Source: Rhodoferax sp. BAB1
Lineage (GTDB): Bacteria > Pseudomonadota > Gammaproteobacteria > Burkholderiales > Burkholderiaceae_C
Direction: 5' to 3'
DNA: 64,000 nt
Assembly: GCF_013334205.1 (NCBI RefSeq)
Contig: NZ_CP054424.1
Coordinates: 3,616,001-3,680,000 of the forward strand
Under the pieces are notes generated by a model. It was not told the DNA's origin and did not search any database. It worked only from the letters and a program-made list of their open reading frames with translations. Below, in pieces: positions 57,419 through 64,000 of the stretch; position 1 is the first letter of the stretch; each line of letters begins with the position of its first letter. Position numbers and translations under genes: made by a program.

Positions 57419-57633
57419 AGTTCCGCCTCGGCCAGCTGCTTCTCTTGCCGCAGCCGCCGGGTGTATTCGCGCAGGGCTGCTTCCGCCCGCTCGATCTCGC
57501 GCGACGGTGCGGCCCGGGGGGCCTGCAGGCAGTCCTGCAACACGGCGCTCATGGCGGCCAGGGTGTCATGCCACGCCGTTTCAGCGTCGGTGGCCGGCGG
57601 GCGGGGGGCTTGCTCTGCTTGCTGGTGTTCCAT
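57415..57633 (-). CDS. Small charged helical protein, first gene after the riboswitch
   Basis: A 72-residue acidic/basic helical protein (EIERAEAALREYTRRLRQEKQLAEAEL suggests a C-terminal coiled coil; shown only in part here as EIERAEAALREYTRRL). ATG 57633 has TGGAAG 6 nt upstream; ATG 57645 is the alternative. It is the first gene downstream of the GEMM-I riboswitch and its terminator-like hairpin. No family recognised. Confidence 0.6.
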   Translation of the reverse strand: MEHQQAEQAPRPPATDAETAWHDTLAAMSAVLQDCLQAPRAAPSREIERAEAALREYTRRLRQEKQLAEAEL

Positions 57634-57680
57634 GCGGGCTTCCATTCAGGGGCTGGCACGCTGGCAAAAAGCGGGGGTGG

Positions 57681-57715
57681 CAAAACACGGAAACGCGCAG
57701 GGGGCGTTTCCGTTT
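57681..57715 (-). terminator. Hairpin downstream of the riboswitch, probable expression platform
   Basis: On the minus strand ACGGAAACGC (57713-57704) pairs perfectly with GCGTTTCCGT (57696-57687) around a 7-nt loop, followed by GTTTTG. The 7-nt AAACGGA inside the left arm (57715-57709) can instead pair with TCCGTTT (57741-57735) just after the aptamer, giving mutually exclusive structures. Confidence 0.7.
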
Positions 57716-57750
57716 GCGACAAGAGCAGGGCCCGAAACGGACGATCTTGA

Positions 57751-57828
57751 CGGCAACCCCGCTATCGTGCCCAGAGGGCCTTAGACCGGAGGTTTTGCGA
57801 CCCCGACTTTCGTGCGGGTGTGCCAAAG
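57751..57828 (-). ncRNA. Class I cyclic-di-GMP riboswitch (GEMM-I)
   Basis: Read on the minus strand from 57828 to 57751, the RNA shows the GEMM-I layout. P1 is GGCA (57824-57821) with TGCC (57755-57752). One hairpin is CCCG...CGGG capped by a GAAA tetraloop. The conserved linker TCGCAAAACC is followed by the tetraloop-receptor strand CTCCGGTCTAAGG. A GCCC/GGGC hairpin leads to the closing GATAGCGGGGTTGCC. The order and nearly all conserved bases match GEMM-I; one linker A is C (GGCACA). It lies upstream of the small-protein/HDOD operon. Confidence 0.92.
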
Positions 57829-57934
57829 GTAAATGTCAGACACGAATATAAACCAGTCGTAGCAATTCGGGGGCAAAACTTTCAGGCGTGGCCGGGGAGC
57901 GCAGGAGCCGGAGGTTGGCTATCGACGGGGCTTC
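57829..57934 (-). other. Region upstream of the riboswitch
   Basis: A non-coding stretch between the TSUP gene end and the aptamer. On the minus strand a weak promoter-like pair, TTGCCC and TTTATA spaced by 18 nt, lies near 57855-57885. Nothing else is recognised. Confidence 0.3.
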
Positions 57935-58681
57935 TTAATAGTCCTGGCCCGGCCAGGCCATCCACAGGATGGCCAGCCCGGAGACCCCCATCACGCCTTC
58001 CATGAGCTGCAGGAACCGATGCTCGGGCAGGTGCAGCACCAGGCGTTTGGACAGGGTGGAGCCCGCAAACACGAAGACACCGATCAGCAGGCCCTGGCCG
58101 ATGGCGCGGCTGTCGATCACGCCCAGGGTGTGAAAGGCCGCACCCTTGGCCAGGAAGACGGCCAGGGAACTGGCGGCCTCGGTGCCGATGTAGGCGCCCT
58201 TCACCAGGCCGTAGGCCAGGAAAAACGGGGTGTTGATCGCACCGGTGGAGGCCACGATGCCCGTGAGGTAGCCGATGCCGGCGCCTACCAGCGCCATGTG
58301 GCCCAGATGGGGCTTCCAGTCCATGCGGCGCAGCCAGCGCCGCACCGGGATCATGAGCAGCAGGAAACTGCCGAGGATGAGTTCGATCAGGCGCGGGTTG
58401 AACTGAACCAGGGTGTTCGCGCCCAGCACCACGGCGGGCACGGAGGTGGCCGCGTAGACGCCACAGAGTTTCCAGTCGATGCTGCGCCACCACAGGCCGA
58501 CCCGCGCGAGGTTGGCCACGATGGCCACCAGCGCAATCACGGGCACGGCCGTCATGGGGCCGTAGAAGTACACGAGTGGCGGCATCAGCAGGATGGTGGT
58601 GCCGAAACCGATCACGCCACCGAGTACACCGGCGCCCAGGCCGACGGCGCAGATCAGCAGCATGGGAAGCAGCTCGTTCAT
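57935..58681 (-). CDS. TSUP-family permease (TauE/SafE type)
   Basis: A 248-residue membrane protein with about eight helices; the repeated GxxxGxxxGGxxGxG pattern (GLGAGVLGGVIGFG) is the TauE/SafE/YfcA signature. Members export sulfite, organosulfonates or other small anions. The frame is open upstream but ATG 58681 gives the true start, overlapping the DUF1810 stop by 4 nt. It could be the last gene of the minus-strand run beginning with IclR/CobW. The substrate is not determined. Confidence 0.88.
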   Translation of the reverse strand: MNELLPMLLICAVGLGAGVLGGVIGFGTTILLMPPLVYFYGPMTAVPVIALVAIVANLARVGLWWRSIDWKLCGVYAATSVPAVVLGANTLVQFNPRLIELILGSFLLLMIPVRRWLRRMDWKPHLGHMALVGAGIGYLTGIVASTGAINTPFFLAYGLVKGAYIGTEAASSLAVFLAKGAAFHTLGVIDSRAIGQGLLIGVFVFAGSTLSKRLVLHLPEHRFLQLMEGVMGVSGLAILWMAWPGQDY

Positions 58682-59097
58682 GGTCGGTCCAGCAGGTCCA
58701 GTGTGCGATGGCAAGGCTGGCCAGCGTAGAACTGCGCCACGACCCGTTGGAACAAGGGCTCCTGCGGTGCCGCCGCCGCAAACAGCGTGGCGCAGGAGCG
58801 CAGCTTCATGGCGTCGATGTCGCCCAGGATGTCCTCGGCACTCAGGTCCTGGTGCGCCAGCAGGCAGCCCATGCACTCCTTCAGCCGCGCTCCCAGCACC
58901 GGGTGCTGCAGATAGGCCAGCGCCTCGACACGCGAGGCGAGGCCGTAGTGCTGCGCCATGCTGCTGCGGCCCAGGCCACGCAGCTGCGGAAAGATGAACC
59001 ACATCCAGTGGCTGGTCTTGCGGCCGGCGCGCAGCTCGGCCAGCACCTCTGTGTAGACCGGCGCCTGGGCATCGAGAAAGCGTTGCAGGCTGTCCAT
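58678..59097 (-). CDS. DUF1810 family protein
   Basis: A 139-residue soluble protein matching DUF1810: SLQRFLDAQ at the start, the KTSHWMWFIFPQLRGLG core, and DIDAMKLRSCATLF. Function unknown; sometimes mislabelled calpastatin. It is 6 nt from the MFS gene and overlaps the TSUP gene by 4 nt, so it belongs to the same transcription unit. Confidence 0.88.
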   Translation of the reverse strand: MDSLQRFLDAQAPVYTEVLAELRAGRKTSHWMWFIFPQLRGLGRSSMAQHYGLASRVEALAYLQHPVLGARLKECMGCLLAHQDLSAEDILGDIDAMKLRSCATLFAAAAPQEPLFQRVVAQFYAGQPCHRTLDLLDRP

Positions 59098-59103
59098 GCC
59101 GCT

Positions 59104-60738
59104 TCAGCTGCGGATGGTGCTGTCGATCACGAAGCGCCGCACGATGAGCGGGGCATCGCCGATGTGAAAGGCGCGCGCACGTTCGCGCAGCGCGACGTCG
59201 TCCGCCGTCATGCGCTCGAAGCGGCGCAGGTGGTCCGTCCAGGATTCGTCGACGATGTGCTCGACGTAGATGCCGGGCTGGCTGAGGTCGTGCACCAGCT
59301 CCCAGTGCAGGGCGCCGCGGCGCAGGCGGCTGCGCCGGTTTTCCTGCATCACGGCCCGGAACGCTTCCTCCTGGGCCGGATCGATGCGGTACTCGATGGT
59401 GACCAGCACATGGCCCGAGGTCGGCGGCGTGCTGACCACGGGCAGCCTGTATTCGCTGGCCGGCGTGAGGTCTTCCTCGTCGTGATGGGCGGCCCACAGG
59501 CGGCGGGCCAGCACCATGGCCAGCACGGTCGACACGGCGGCCACGCACAGGCTGGTCTGGATGCTGCTCCAGGTCGCCACCTGCCCCCACACCGCCGCCC
59601 CCAGGGCACCGGAGCCCATGAGGGCCATTTGGTACATGGACATGCCGCGCGCCCGCACCCAGTTGGGCAGCGCCATCTGGGCGGCCACGCTCAGCGAGTT
59701 GGCGACGGTGATCCACGCCACCCCGCCCAGGAACATGGTGGGCACCGCCACATAGAGGTTGGGCGCAAAGGCGATCACCGCCATGGAGGCGGCCTGCAGC
59801 AGGGTGCCCACGGTCACGCGCTGGTTGAGGTTGAGCTTGGCGCGCAGGCGTGGCAGGAACATCACGGCCGTGATCGCCCCCGCGCCCATGGAGGCCAGCA
59901 GCAGCGTGAAGGTGCCGGCGTCACCGTTGGGCAAACCCCTGGCCACCAGCGGCAGCAGGGCCAGCAAGGCCGTGGAGTGGCCATAGAACAGGGCGATGCG
60001 CAGCAGCACCACCCGCAGGCGGGCCGAATGCGCGACAAACTGCAGGCCCACCCGCATGGCGCTGAACAGGCGCTCGCGCCCCAGCGGGCTGGGCTTGTGC
60101 TCGCGACGCCAGCGCATGATGACAAAACCGGCGATCACCGAAAGCACGGCATTGAGCAGGAAGACGTAGACCGTGCCGGCGCTGGCGATCAGGGCGCCGG
60201 CCACCAGCGGCCCGACGATGCGCGAGCCGTTCATGGCCGCGCCATTGAGGGCCAGCGCCGCCGGCAGCTGCGGGCGCGCCACCAGCTCGGGCACGATGGC
60301 GGCGAACACCGGCCAGCGCATGGCCAGGCCGATGCCGTTGGCAAAGGTCAGCAGCAGCAGCAGGGGCGGCGACATCCAGCCTGCCAGGATGGTCACGCAC
60401 ATCAGGATGGCCACGGTGGCCACCCAGAACTGGGTCAGGATGTAATAACGCCGGCGGTCCAGGATGTCGGCCATGGCCCCGCTGGGCAGGCCCAGCAGGA
60501 ACACCGGCAGGGTGGAGGCGGTCTGCACCAGGGCCACCCAGATCGGCGTGGTGGTCAGCGAGGTCATCATCCACGCGGCCGCGACGTCGCTCATCCACAT
60601 GCAGATGTGGGCCACCAGCCAGGTGCCCCACAGCATGCGGAACACCGGGTGGCTCAGGGGCGCCAGGGCGTTCATGGAGGGCGCCGCTACAGCCGCTGTC
60701 GCAGTGTCTGGTTTCCTGGAGCGCGAGAAGAATCCCAT
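59104..60738 (-). CDS. MFS exporter with C-terminal ABM-like domain (MFS_3 type)
   Basis: A 544-residue protein: major facilitator transporter of about twelve helices (about 20-420; MADILDRRRYY is the loop 2-3 signature) followed by a soluble domain of about 100 residues (HVLVTIEYRIDPAQEEAF) resembling antibiotic-biosynthesis monooxygenase folds. This fused form is found in the enterobactin-exporter-like MFS_3 family. ATG 60738 starts 4 nt after the CobW gene; the longer frame would overlap it. The substrate is unknown. Confidence 0.87.
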   Translation of the reverse strand: MGFFSRSRKPDTATAAVAAPSMNALAPLSHPVFRMLWGTWLVAHICMWMSDVAAAWMMTSLTTTPIWVALVQTASTLPVFLLGLPSGAMADILDRRRYYILTQFWVATVAILMCVTILAGWMSPPLLLLLTFANGIGLAMRWPVFAAIVPELVARPQLPAALALNGAAMNGSRIVGPLVAGALIASAGTVYVFLLNAVLSVIAGFVIMRWRREHKPSPLGRERLFSAMRVGLQFVAHSARLRVVLLRIALFYGHSTALLALLPLVARGLPNGDAGTFTLLLASMGAGAITAVMFLPRLRAKLNLNQRVTVGTLLQAASMAVIAFAPNLYVAVPTMFLGGVAWITVANSLSVAAQMALPNWVRARGMSMYQMALMGSGALGAAVWGQVATWSSIQTSLCVAAVSTVLAMVLARRLWAAHHDEEDLTPASEYRLPVVSTPPTSGHVLVTIEYRIDPAQEEAFRAVMQENRRSRLRRGALHWELVHDLSQPGIYVEHIVDESWTDHLRRFERMTADDVALRERARAFHIGDAPLIVRRFVIDSTIRS

Positions 60739-60742
60739 GGGG

Positions 60743-61678
60743 CTATTGTCTATGGTCGTGCCCGGGGACTGCGGCCTGCGCAGCGGCCGGGCCACTGCTG
60801 ATGCAGGTCAGGCCCAGCGCAGGTGCCTGCCCGGCAAAGGCCGCCAGCGTGATGTCGGGGTCACCGACGGCCCATTGCACCGTGTAGCGCTGGCCGTCGT
60901 CCAGCGCGACCACTCCTTTGATGCGCAGCAAGCGGTCGTCGCGCAGGGCCTCGATCTGCGCGCGCAAGGCGGTGGCCGACAGGGCCGCGTCCATCGCCAC
61001 GAAGCGGGCCGCCGCGTGGTGGTGATGGCCGTGGGCTGCATGCGACGGCGCGGGCGCCGCACCGGCCGCGCCGTCCAGCAATGCGCAGACCTGTGGCCAG
61101 GCGAGGGAGGCCTGGGCCGACGACACCAGGGCTGCGCGCGGGTTCAGTGCGCGCAGGGCAGCTGCCAGGGGCGCGCCATCGGCCTGGTCGACCTTGGTGA
61201 TGATCAGCACATCGGCCGCTTCGATCTGCGCGCGCGCCTCAGCCTGCGCCTCGATCAGGGCCAGGCCGGCCGGGGCGCTGGCGGTGGCCAGCACGCCGGC
61301 GAGGGCGTAGCGCTGCTGCAGGAAGGGGACGGTCCCGAAGGCCTGGATGATGGGCCGGGGATCCGCCAGGCCGGTGGTCTCGATCACCACGGAGGAAAAC
61401 GTGGGGCGGCGCCGGTACAGGCGGTCCCACCAGAGTTCGGTCAGCGCCTCTTCCAGCCCCGGCAGGCCGGTGCAGCAGACGCAGTTGTTGGACAGCAGCA
61501 TGGCGCTGTCCACGGCACTGGCCAGCAGGCGGTCGTCGAAACCCACTTCACCGATCTCGTTGACCACCAGCGCCGCATCGGCCAGCGCCGGATCACGCAG
61601 CCAGTGTTTCAGCAGCGTGGTCTTGCCGCTGCCCAGGTAGCCGGTCACGAGCCAGACGGAGATCCGGCGGCTGCTCAT
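60743..61678 (-). CDS. CobW/COG0523 family metallochaperone GTPase
   Basis: A 311-residue GTPase: Walker A GYLGSGKT (13-20), the metal-binding CxCC motif (Cys66, Cys68, Cys69 in NNCVCCT), the NKxD-equivalent TKVD, and a His-rich loop (HAAHGHHHHAA) before the C-terminal CobW domain. COG0523 proteins deliver Zn2+ or Co2+ to client enzymes. The start overlaps the IclR stop by 4 nt. A zinc-dependent dehydrogenase lies just upstream and could be a client, which is inference. Confidence 0.9.
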   Translation of the reverse strand: MSSRRISVWLVTGYLGSGKTTLLKHWLRDPALADAALVVNEIGEVGFDDRLLASAVDSAMLLSNNCVCCTGLPGLEEALTELWWDRLYRRRPTFSSVVIETTGLADPRPIIQAFGTVPFLQQRYALAGVLATASAPAGLALIEAQAEARAQIEAADVLIITKVDQADGAPLAAALRALNPRAALVSSAQASLAWPQVCALLDGAAGAAPAPSHAAHGHHHHAAARFVAMDAALSATALRAQIEALRDDRLLRIKGVVALDDGQRYTVQWAVGDPDITLAAFAGQAPALGLTCISSGPAAAQAAVPGHDHRQ

Positions 61679-62460
61679 TTGTGGTGATGCCCCAGGCGGG
61701 CAGAAATGGCCTGGCCGGCTTGCACCACCAGGGCGGAGAATTTGCGCAAGCCGGTCTTGCTGACCCGTTGCGCCGGCCCGGCCAGCCCCACGGCGGCGAC
61801 CACCGCACCACTGGCATCGAAGATCGGTGCGGCCACGCCGCGCATGCCGTTTTCGGATTCCTCATCGTCAATGGCATAACCGCTGTCGCGTACCTGCGCC
61901 AGGATTTTCGTGAGCTTCGCCTTGTCGGTCACCGTATGTTCGGTGCGCGGCTGCAGCCTGGCCCGCATGATGTGGGCCACCACCAGCGGCGGGCTGTAGG
62001 CCAGCAGGGCCCGGCCTTCGCTGGTGCAATACGCCGGCATGCGTACACCGAGGTAGGAGCGCGTGCGGATGGCGTGCGGGCTGTCGATGTTGCGCAGGTA
62101 GAGGATTTCGGCGTCGTGCAGCACCGCCAGGTGCACCGTCTCGCCACTCTGTGTGCTCAGCGCGTGCAGGTGCGGCACCGCCTGCTCCGACACGTCCATG
62201 CGCCGGCGCACCTGGGCGCCCAGGGAAAACAGCAGCAGTCCGAGCCGGTAACGGCCATCGACCGGGTTCTGTTCCAGGAAACCTTCGGACACCAGTGTGC
62301 TCGCCAGCCGATGGGCCGTGCTCTTGGCCACACCCAGGCGTTTGGCCAGGGCGGTGATGCCCAGTTCCGGCTCTTCGGGGGTGAAGGTCTTGAGCAGGCG
62401 CAGGGCGCCGCCGACGGATGACAGGCGGCGCGACGGGCTTTCAGCGTCGACGGTCGTCAT
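61675..62460 (-). CDS. IclR-family transcriptional regulator
   Basis: A 261-residue IclR protein: N-terminal winged helix (about 15-75, GITALAKRLGVAKSTAHRLASTL) and a GAF-like effector domain (HLAVLHDAEILYLRNID, AYCTSEGRALLAY). It probably controls the neighbouring catabolic genes, the zinc dehydrogenase and the Rieske oxygenase. The frame extends upstream inside the dehydrogenase gene, but ATG 62460 is the natural start and overlaps that gene by 4 nt. Confidence 0.9.
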   Translation of the reverse strand: MTTVDAESPSRRLSSVGGALRLLKTFTPEEPELGITALAKRLGVAKSTAHRLASTLVSEGFLEQNPVDGRYRLGLLLFSLGAQVRRRMDVSEQAVPHLHALSTQSGETVHLAVLHDAEILYLRNIDSPHAIRTRSYLGVRMPAYCTSEGRALLAYSPPLVVAHIMRARLQPRTEHTVTDKAKLTKILAQVRDSGYAIDDEESENGMRGVAAPIFDASGAVVAAVGLAGPAQRVSKTGLRKFSALVVQAGQAISARLGHHHK

Positions 62461-63554
62461 CGCTTGGGCTCGATGGTCATGTGGATGGGACCGGCCACGC
62501 CTTCCCCCACCAGCGAACGCAGCGCCAGATCGGTCTCCTCCAGCGTGAAGGTGTGGGTGCTCATGGCGGTGACGTTGTGGCGATTGCCGGCGATGAGCTG
62601 CAGCGCCAGTTCCACCGACTCGTAGGAATGCCCGCGCATGCCCTTGACGGTCAGGAAGTTGGCGATGATGCGGTCGCTGTCGAAGGCCGGGATCTTCTGG
62701 CGCTTCTGTCCGCCCAGGATGACACGGCCGCGCTTGCGCGCCAGCTCGATCGCGCTGATCACCGAGGCCGGCCCGCCGGCCGCGCAGTCGATCACCAGGT
62801 CGGCCATGCGCCCGCCGGTGAGGTCGGCCACGGTCTCCAGCAGGTCCTGCGCCTCGATGTCGATGGTGTGGTGAGCGCCCAGCTGCCGGGCCAGGACCAT
62901 GCGCTGGCGGTCGGTCTCGCTGCCCAGGCCGGTCACGATGATCTGCTCGGCCCCCGCTTCGCGCGCAGCCACCACGCAGGCCAGGCCCTGCTGGCCGGGC
63001 CCCTGGATCAGCACCGTCTGCCCCGGCCCGGCGCCGCCTTGCAGGTAGGTCCACTCGATGCCGTTGGACAGGGGCAGGGCCAGGGCCGCGTGGCGCGCCG
63101 AGACCCCGGCCGGCACATGGTGGAACACCGTGTTGAAGTGCAGGTGCTGCTGCTGTGCAAAACCACCCCACAGGCCGGGCGCCACCGACAGGCCGGTGGC
63201 GCCGTAGCGCAGTCCGCCCAGGCGCCAGTCGGTGGCATTGCACAGCCGGAACTCGCCCGAGCGGCAGTACTCGCAATGACCGCAGGGCAGGTACTCCTCC
63301 AGTGCGACCAGATCGCCTTCCTTCACGTTCCAGTGCCGGGCCGCGAAGCTGCCGATCTGCTCGACCTGGCCCACGGTCTCATGGCCCAGGATCAGCGGCC
63401 CGCGCGAGGGCGGCAGGTTCTGGTAATAGCCCCAGTCGCTGCCGCAGACGCCGGTGCAAAGCACGCGCAGCACACCGGAGGCCGCGTCCGGTGCGGGCAC
63501 GTCCAGCTCGCGGATCTCGGTGACGCCGGCGGCGATCGCCACCGCGGCTTTCAT
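62457..63554 (-). CDS. Zinc-dependent alcohol dehydrogenase family protein
   Basis: A 365-residue medium-chain dehydrogenase. Catalytic zinc ligands are visible as Cys in TGVCGSD and His/Glu in GHET; the structural zinc site is CGHCEYCRSGEFRLC. The nucleotide-binding loop is QGPGQQGLA rather than the strict GxGxxG. It may oxidise a diol or alcohol produced by the following pathway. It overlaps iclR by 4 nt and lies 34 nt after the Rieske oxygenase gene. Confidence 0.88.
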   Translation of the reverse strand: MKAAVAIAAGVTEIRELDVPAPDAASGVLRVLCTGVCGSDWGYYQNLPPSRGPLILGHETVGQVEQIGSFAARHWNVKEGDLVALEEYLPCGHCEYCRSGEFRLCNATDWRLGGLRYGATGLSVAPGLWGGFAQQQHLHFNTVFHHVPAGVSARHAALALPLSNGIEWTYLQGGAGPGQTVLIQGPGQQGLACVVAAREAGAEQIIVTGLGSETDRQRMVLARQLGAHHTIDIEAQDLLETVADLTGGRMADLVIDCAAGGPASVISAIELARKRGRVILGGQKRQKIPAFDSDRIIANFLTVKGMRGHSYESVELALQLIAGNRHNVTAMSTHTFTLEETDLALRSLVGEGVAGPIHMTIEPKR

Positions 63555-63588
63555 GCGGTGCCTCCGGCTGCGGGGTGGGGCTGCGTGC

Positions 63589-64000
63589 TCATACCGTGAC
63601 GTGCGGCTTCTTGGGTTCGGCCCGCAGCGCGTCCCTGGCGGCTTCGTGGAAGGGCTGGCCTGCGGGCAGCACGATGGCGACCGAACGGATCTTCTGCACG
63701 TGCGGCTCGGTGCCGGGCGGCGGTGTGCCGTGTTCGGCCAGCGCCGTGGCCGCGGCGATCAGGCGGCGGCGCGCCTGCACGATGCCGCGGTCGGTGCCGG
63801 TGAGGTGCTCGCGGGTGCGGTCCGCGATCGGGCCCATGCTTTCCTGCAGCGAGGAGTCCTGCACGGCAATGCCTTCGATGCCGCTGTAGAGCTCGCCGGA
63901 GCGCTGCTTCTCGCGGTCCATCAGGTAGTCGTTCGACTTGTTGGCCAGCGGGATGTAGGTGCCCGGTACGTACTTGCAGTGGATGCCGTGGCCTTCCTGC
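63589..64000 (-). CDS. Rieske aromatic-ring-hydroxylating dioxygenase, large subunit (partial)
   Basis: Only the last 136 residues are in the window; the gene runs off the right end. The visible part contains PLANKSNDYLMDREKQ, YSGIEGIAVQDSSLQESMG and PIADRTREHLTGTDRGIVQARR. These match the C-terminal catalytic domain of phthalate 4,5-dioxygenase-like enzymes, including the Asp that helps bind the mononuclear iron. The Rieske cluster motif lies outside the window. It is transcribed with the zinc dehydrogenase and IclR genes. Confidence 0.85.
   Translation of the reverse strand, partial: QEGHGIHCKYVPGTYIPLANKSNDYLMDREKQRSGELYSGIEGIAVQDSSLQESMGPIADRTREHLTGTDRGIVQARRRLIAAATALAEHGTPPPGTEPHVQKIRSVAIVLPAGQPFHEAARDALRAEPKKPHVTV

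Noticed and set aside
58576..60801. Long plus-strand frame opposite the MFS, DUF1810 and TSUP genes
   Set aside because: Gln/Gly/His/Arg-rich translation without domains; the minus-strand genes have clear families and proper starts.
1..64000. CRISPR arrays, insertion sequences, rRNA and tRNA genes
   Set aside because: No regularly spaced direct repeats, transposase-like reading frames or RNA-gene signatures were seen on either strand.

Overview
The window is 64 kb of high-GC, densely coded bacterial chromosome. Gene content and order point to a betaproteobacterium of the order Burkholderiales, most likely family Comamonadaceae: hpf-ptsN-hprK, fur divergent from bamE, leuS-lptE-holA, argS-SPOR protein-dsbA, the betaproteobacterial type of gshA, a Bug-type solute receptor, and many CaiB/BaiF, MmgE/PrpD and Bug genes. 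This is inferred from gene content; no rRNA or tRNA is present to confirm it.

Layout. (1) 1-7706, plus strand: a catabolic operon with tricarballylate dehydrogenase-like tcuA/tcuB, a two-subunit thiamine-diphosphate decarboxylase, an aldehyde dehydrogenase, an MmgE/PrpD protein and a D-2-hydroxyacid dehydrogenase. (2) 7720-14068: a NUDIX hydrolase, transhydrogenase pntAB, an acyl-CoA synthetase and an MTA/SAH nucleosidase. (3) 14244-32955: housekeeping genes (corA, hpf, ptsN, hprK, fur, bamE, dapB, leuS, lptE, holA, proA, a small cytochrome c, gshA, kup, dsbA, SPOR protein, argS, psiF), interrupted at 28.8-29.4 kb by a large near-palindromic non-coding element. (4) 33013-41238: a LysR regulator, a diguanylate cyclase, then a second catabolic operon (MaoC-type hydratase, acyl-CoA dehydrogenase, class III CoA-transferase, second MmgE/PrpD, Bug receptor). 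(5) 41397-50284: a metal-dependent hydrolase, a LysR regulator divergent from a 2-haloacid dehalogenase followed by malate synthase G, a TetR-controlled oxidoreductase pair, and a sirtuin. (6) 50349-52695: an accessory patch with a Shedu-type (SduA/DUF4263) nuclease, a methyltransferase and a KTSC protein. (7) 52770-64000, minus strand: an AsmA-like protein, DUF1304, an HDOD operon, a TSUP permease, DUF1810, an MFS exporter, a CobW GTPase, an IclR regulator, a zinc alcohol dehydrogenase, and the C-terminal part of a Rieske dioxygenase cut by the window end.

The most notable hidden signal is a class I cyclic-di-GMP (GEMM-I) riboswitch on the minus strand at about 57751-57828. It is followed by a terminator-like hairpin and leads a four-gene operon (two small unknown proteins, a 195-residue unknown protein and an HDOD protein). 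The window also encodes a GGDEF protein with an intact catalytic motif and I-site, so a c-di-GMP source and a c-di-GMP-responsive RNA lie about 22 kb apart. Other regulatory structure includes two matching 14-bp palindromes flanking the TetR gene, a terminator-like hairpin at the start codon of kup, a structured corA leader, and several hairpin arrays between genes. No IS element, CRISPR array, rRNA or tRNA was found.
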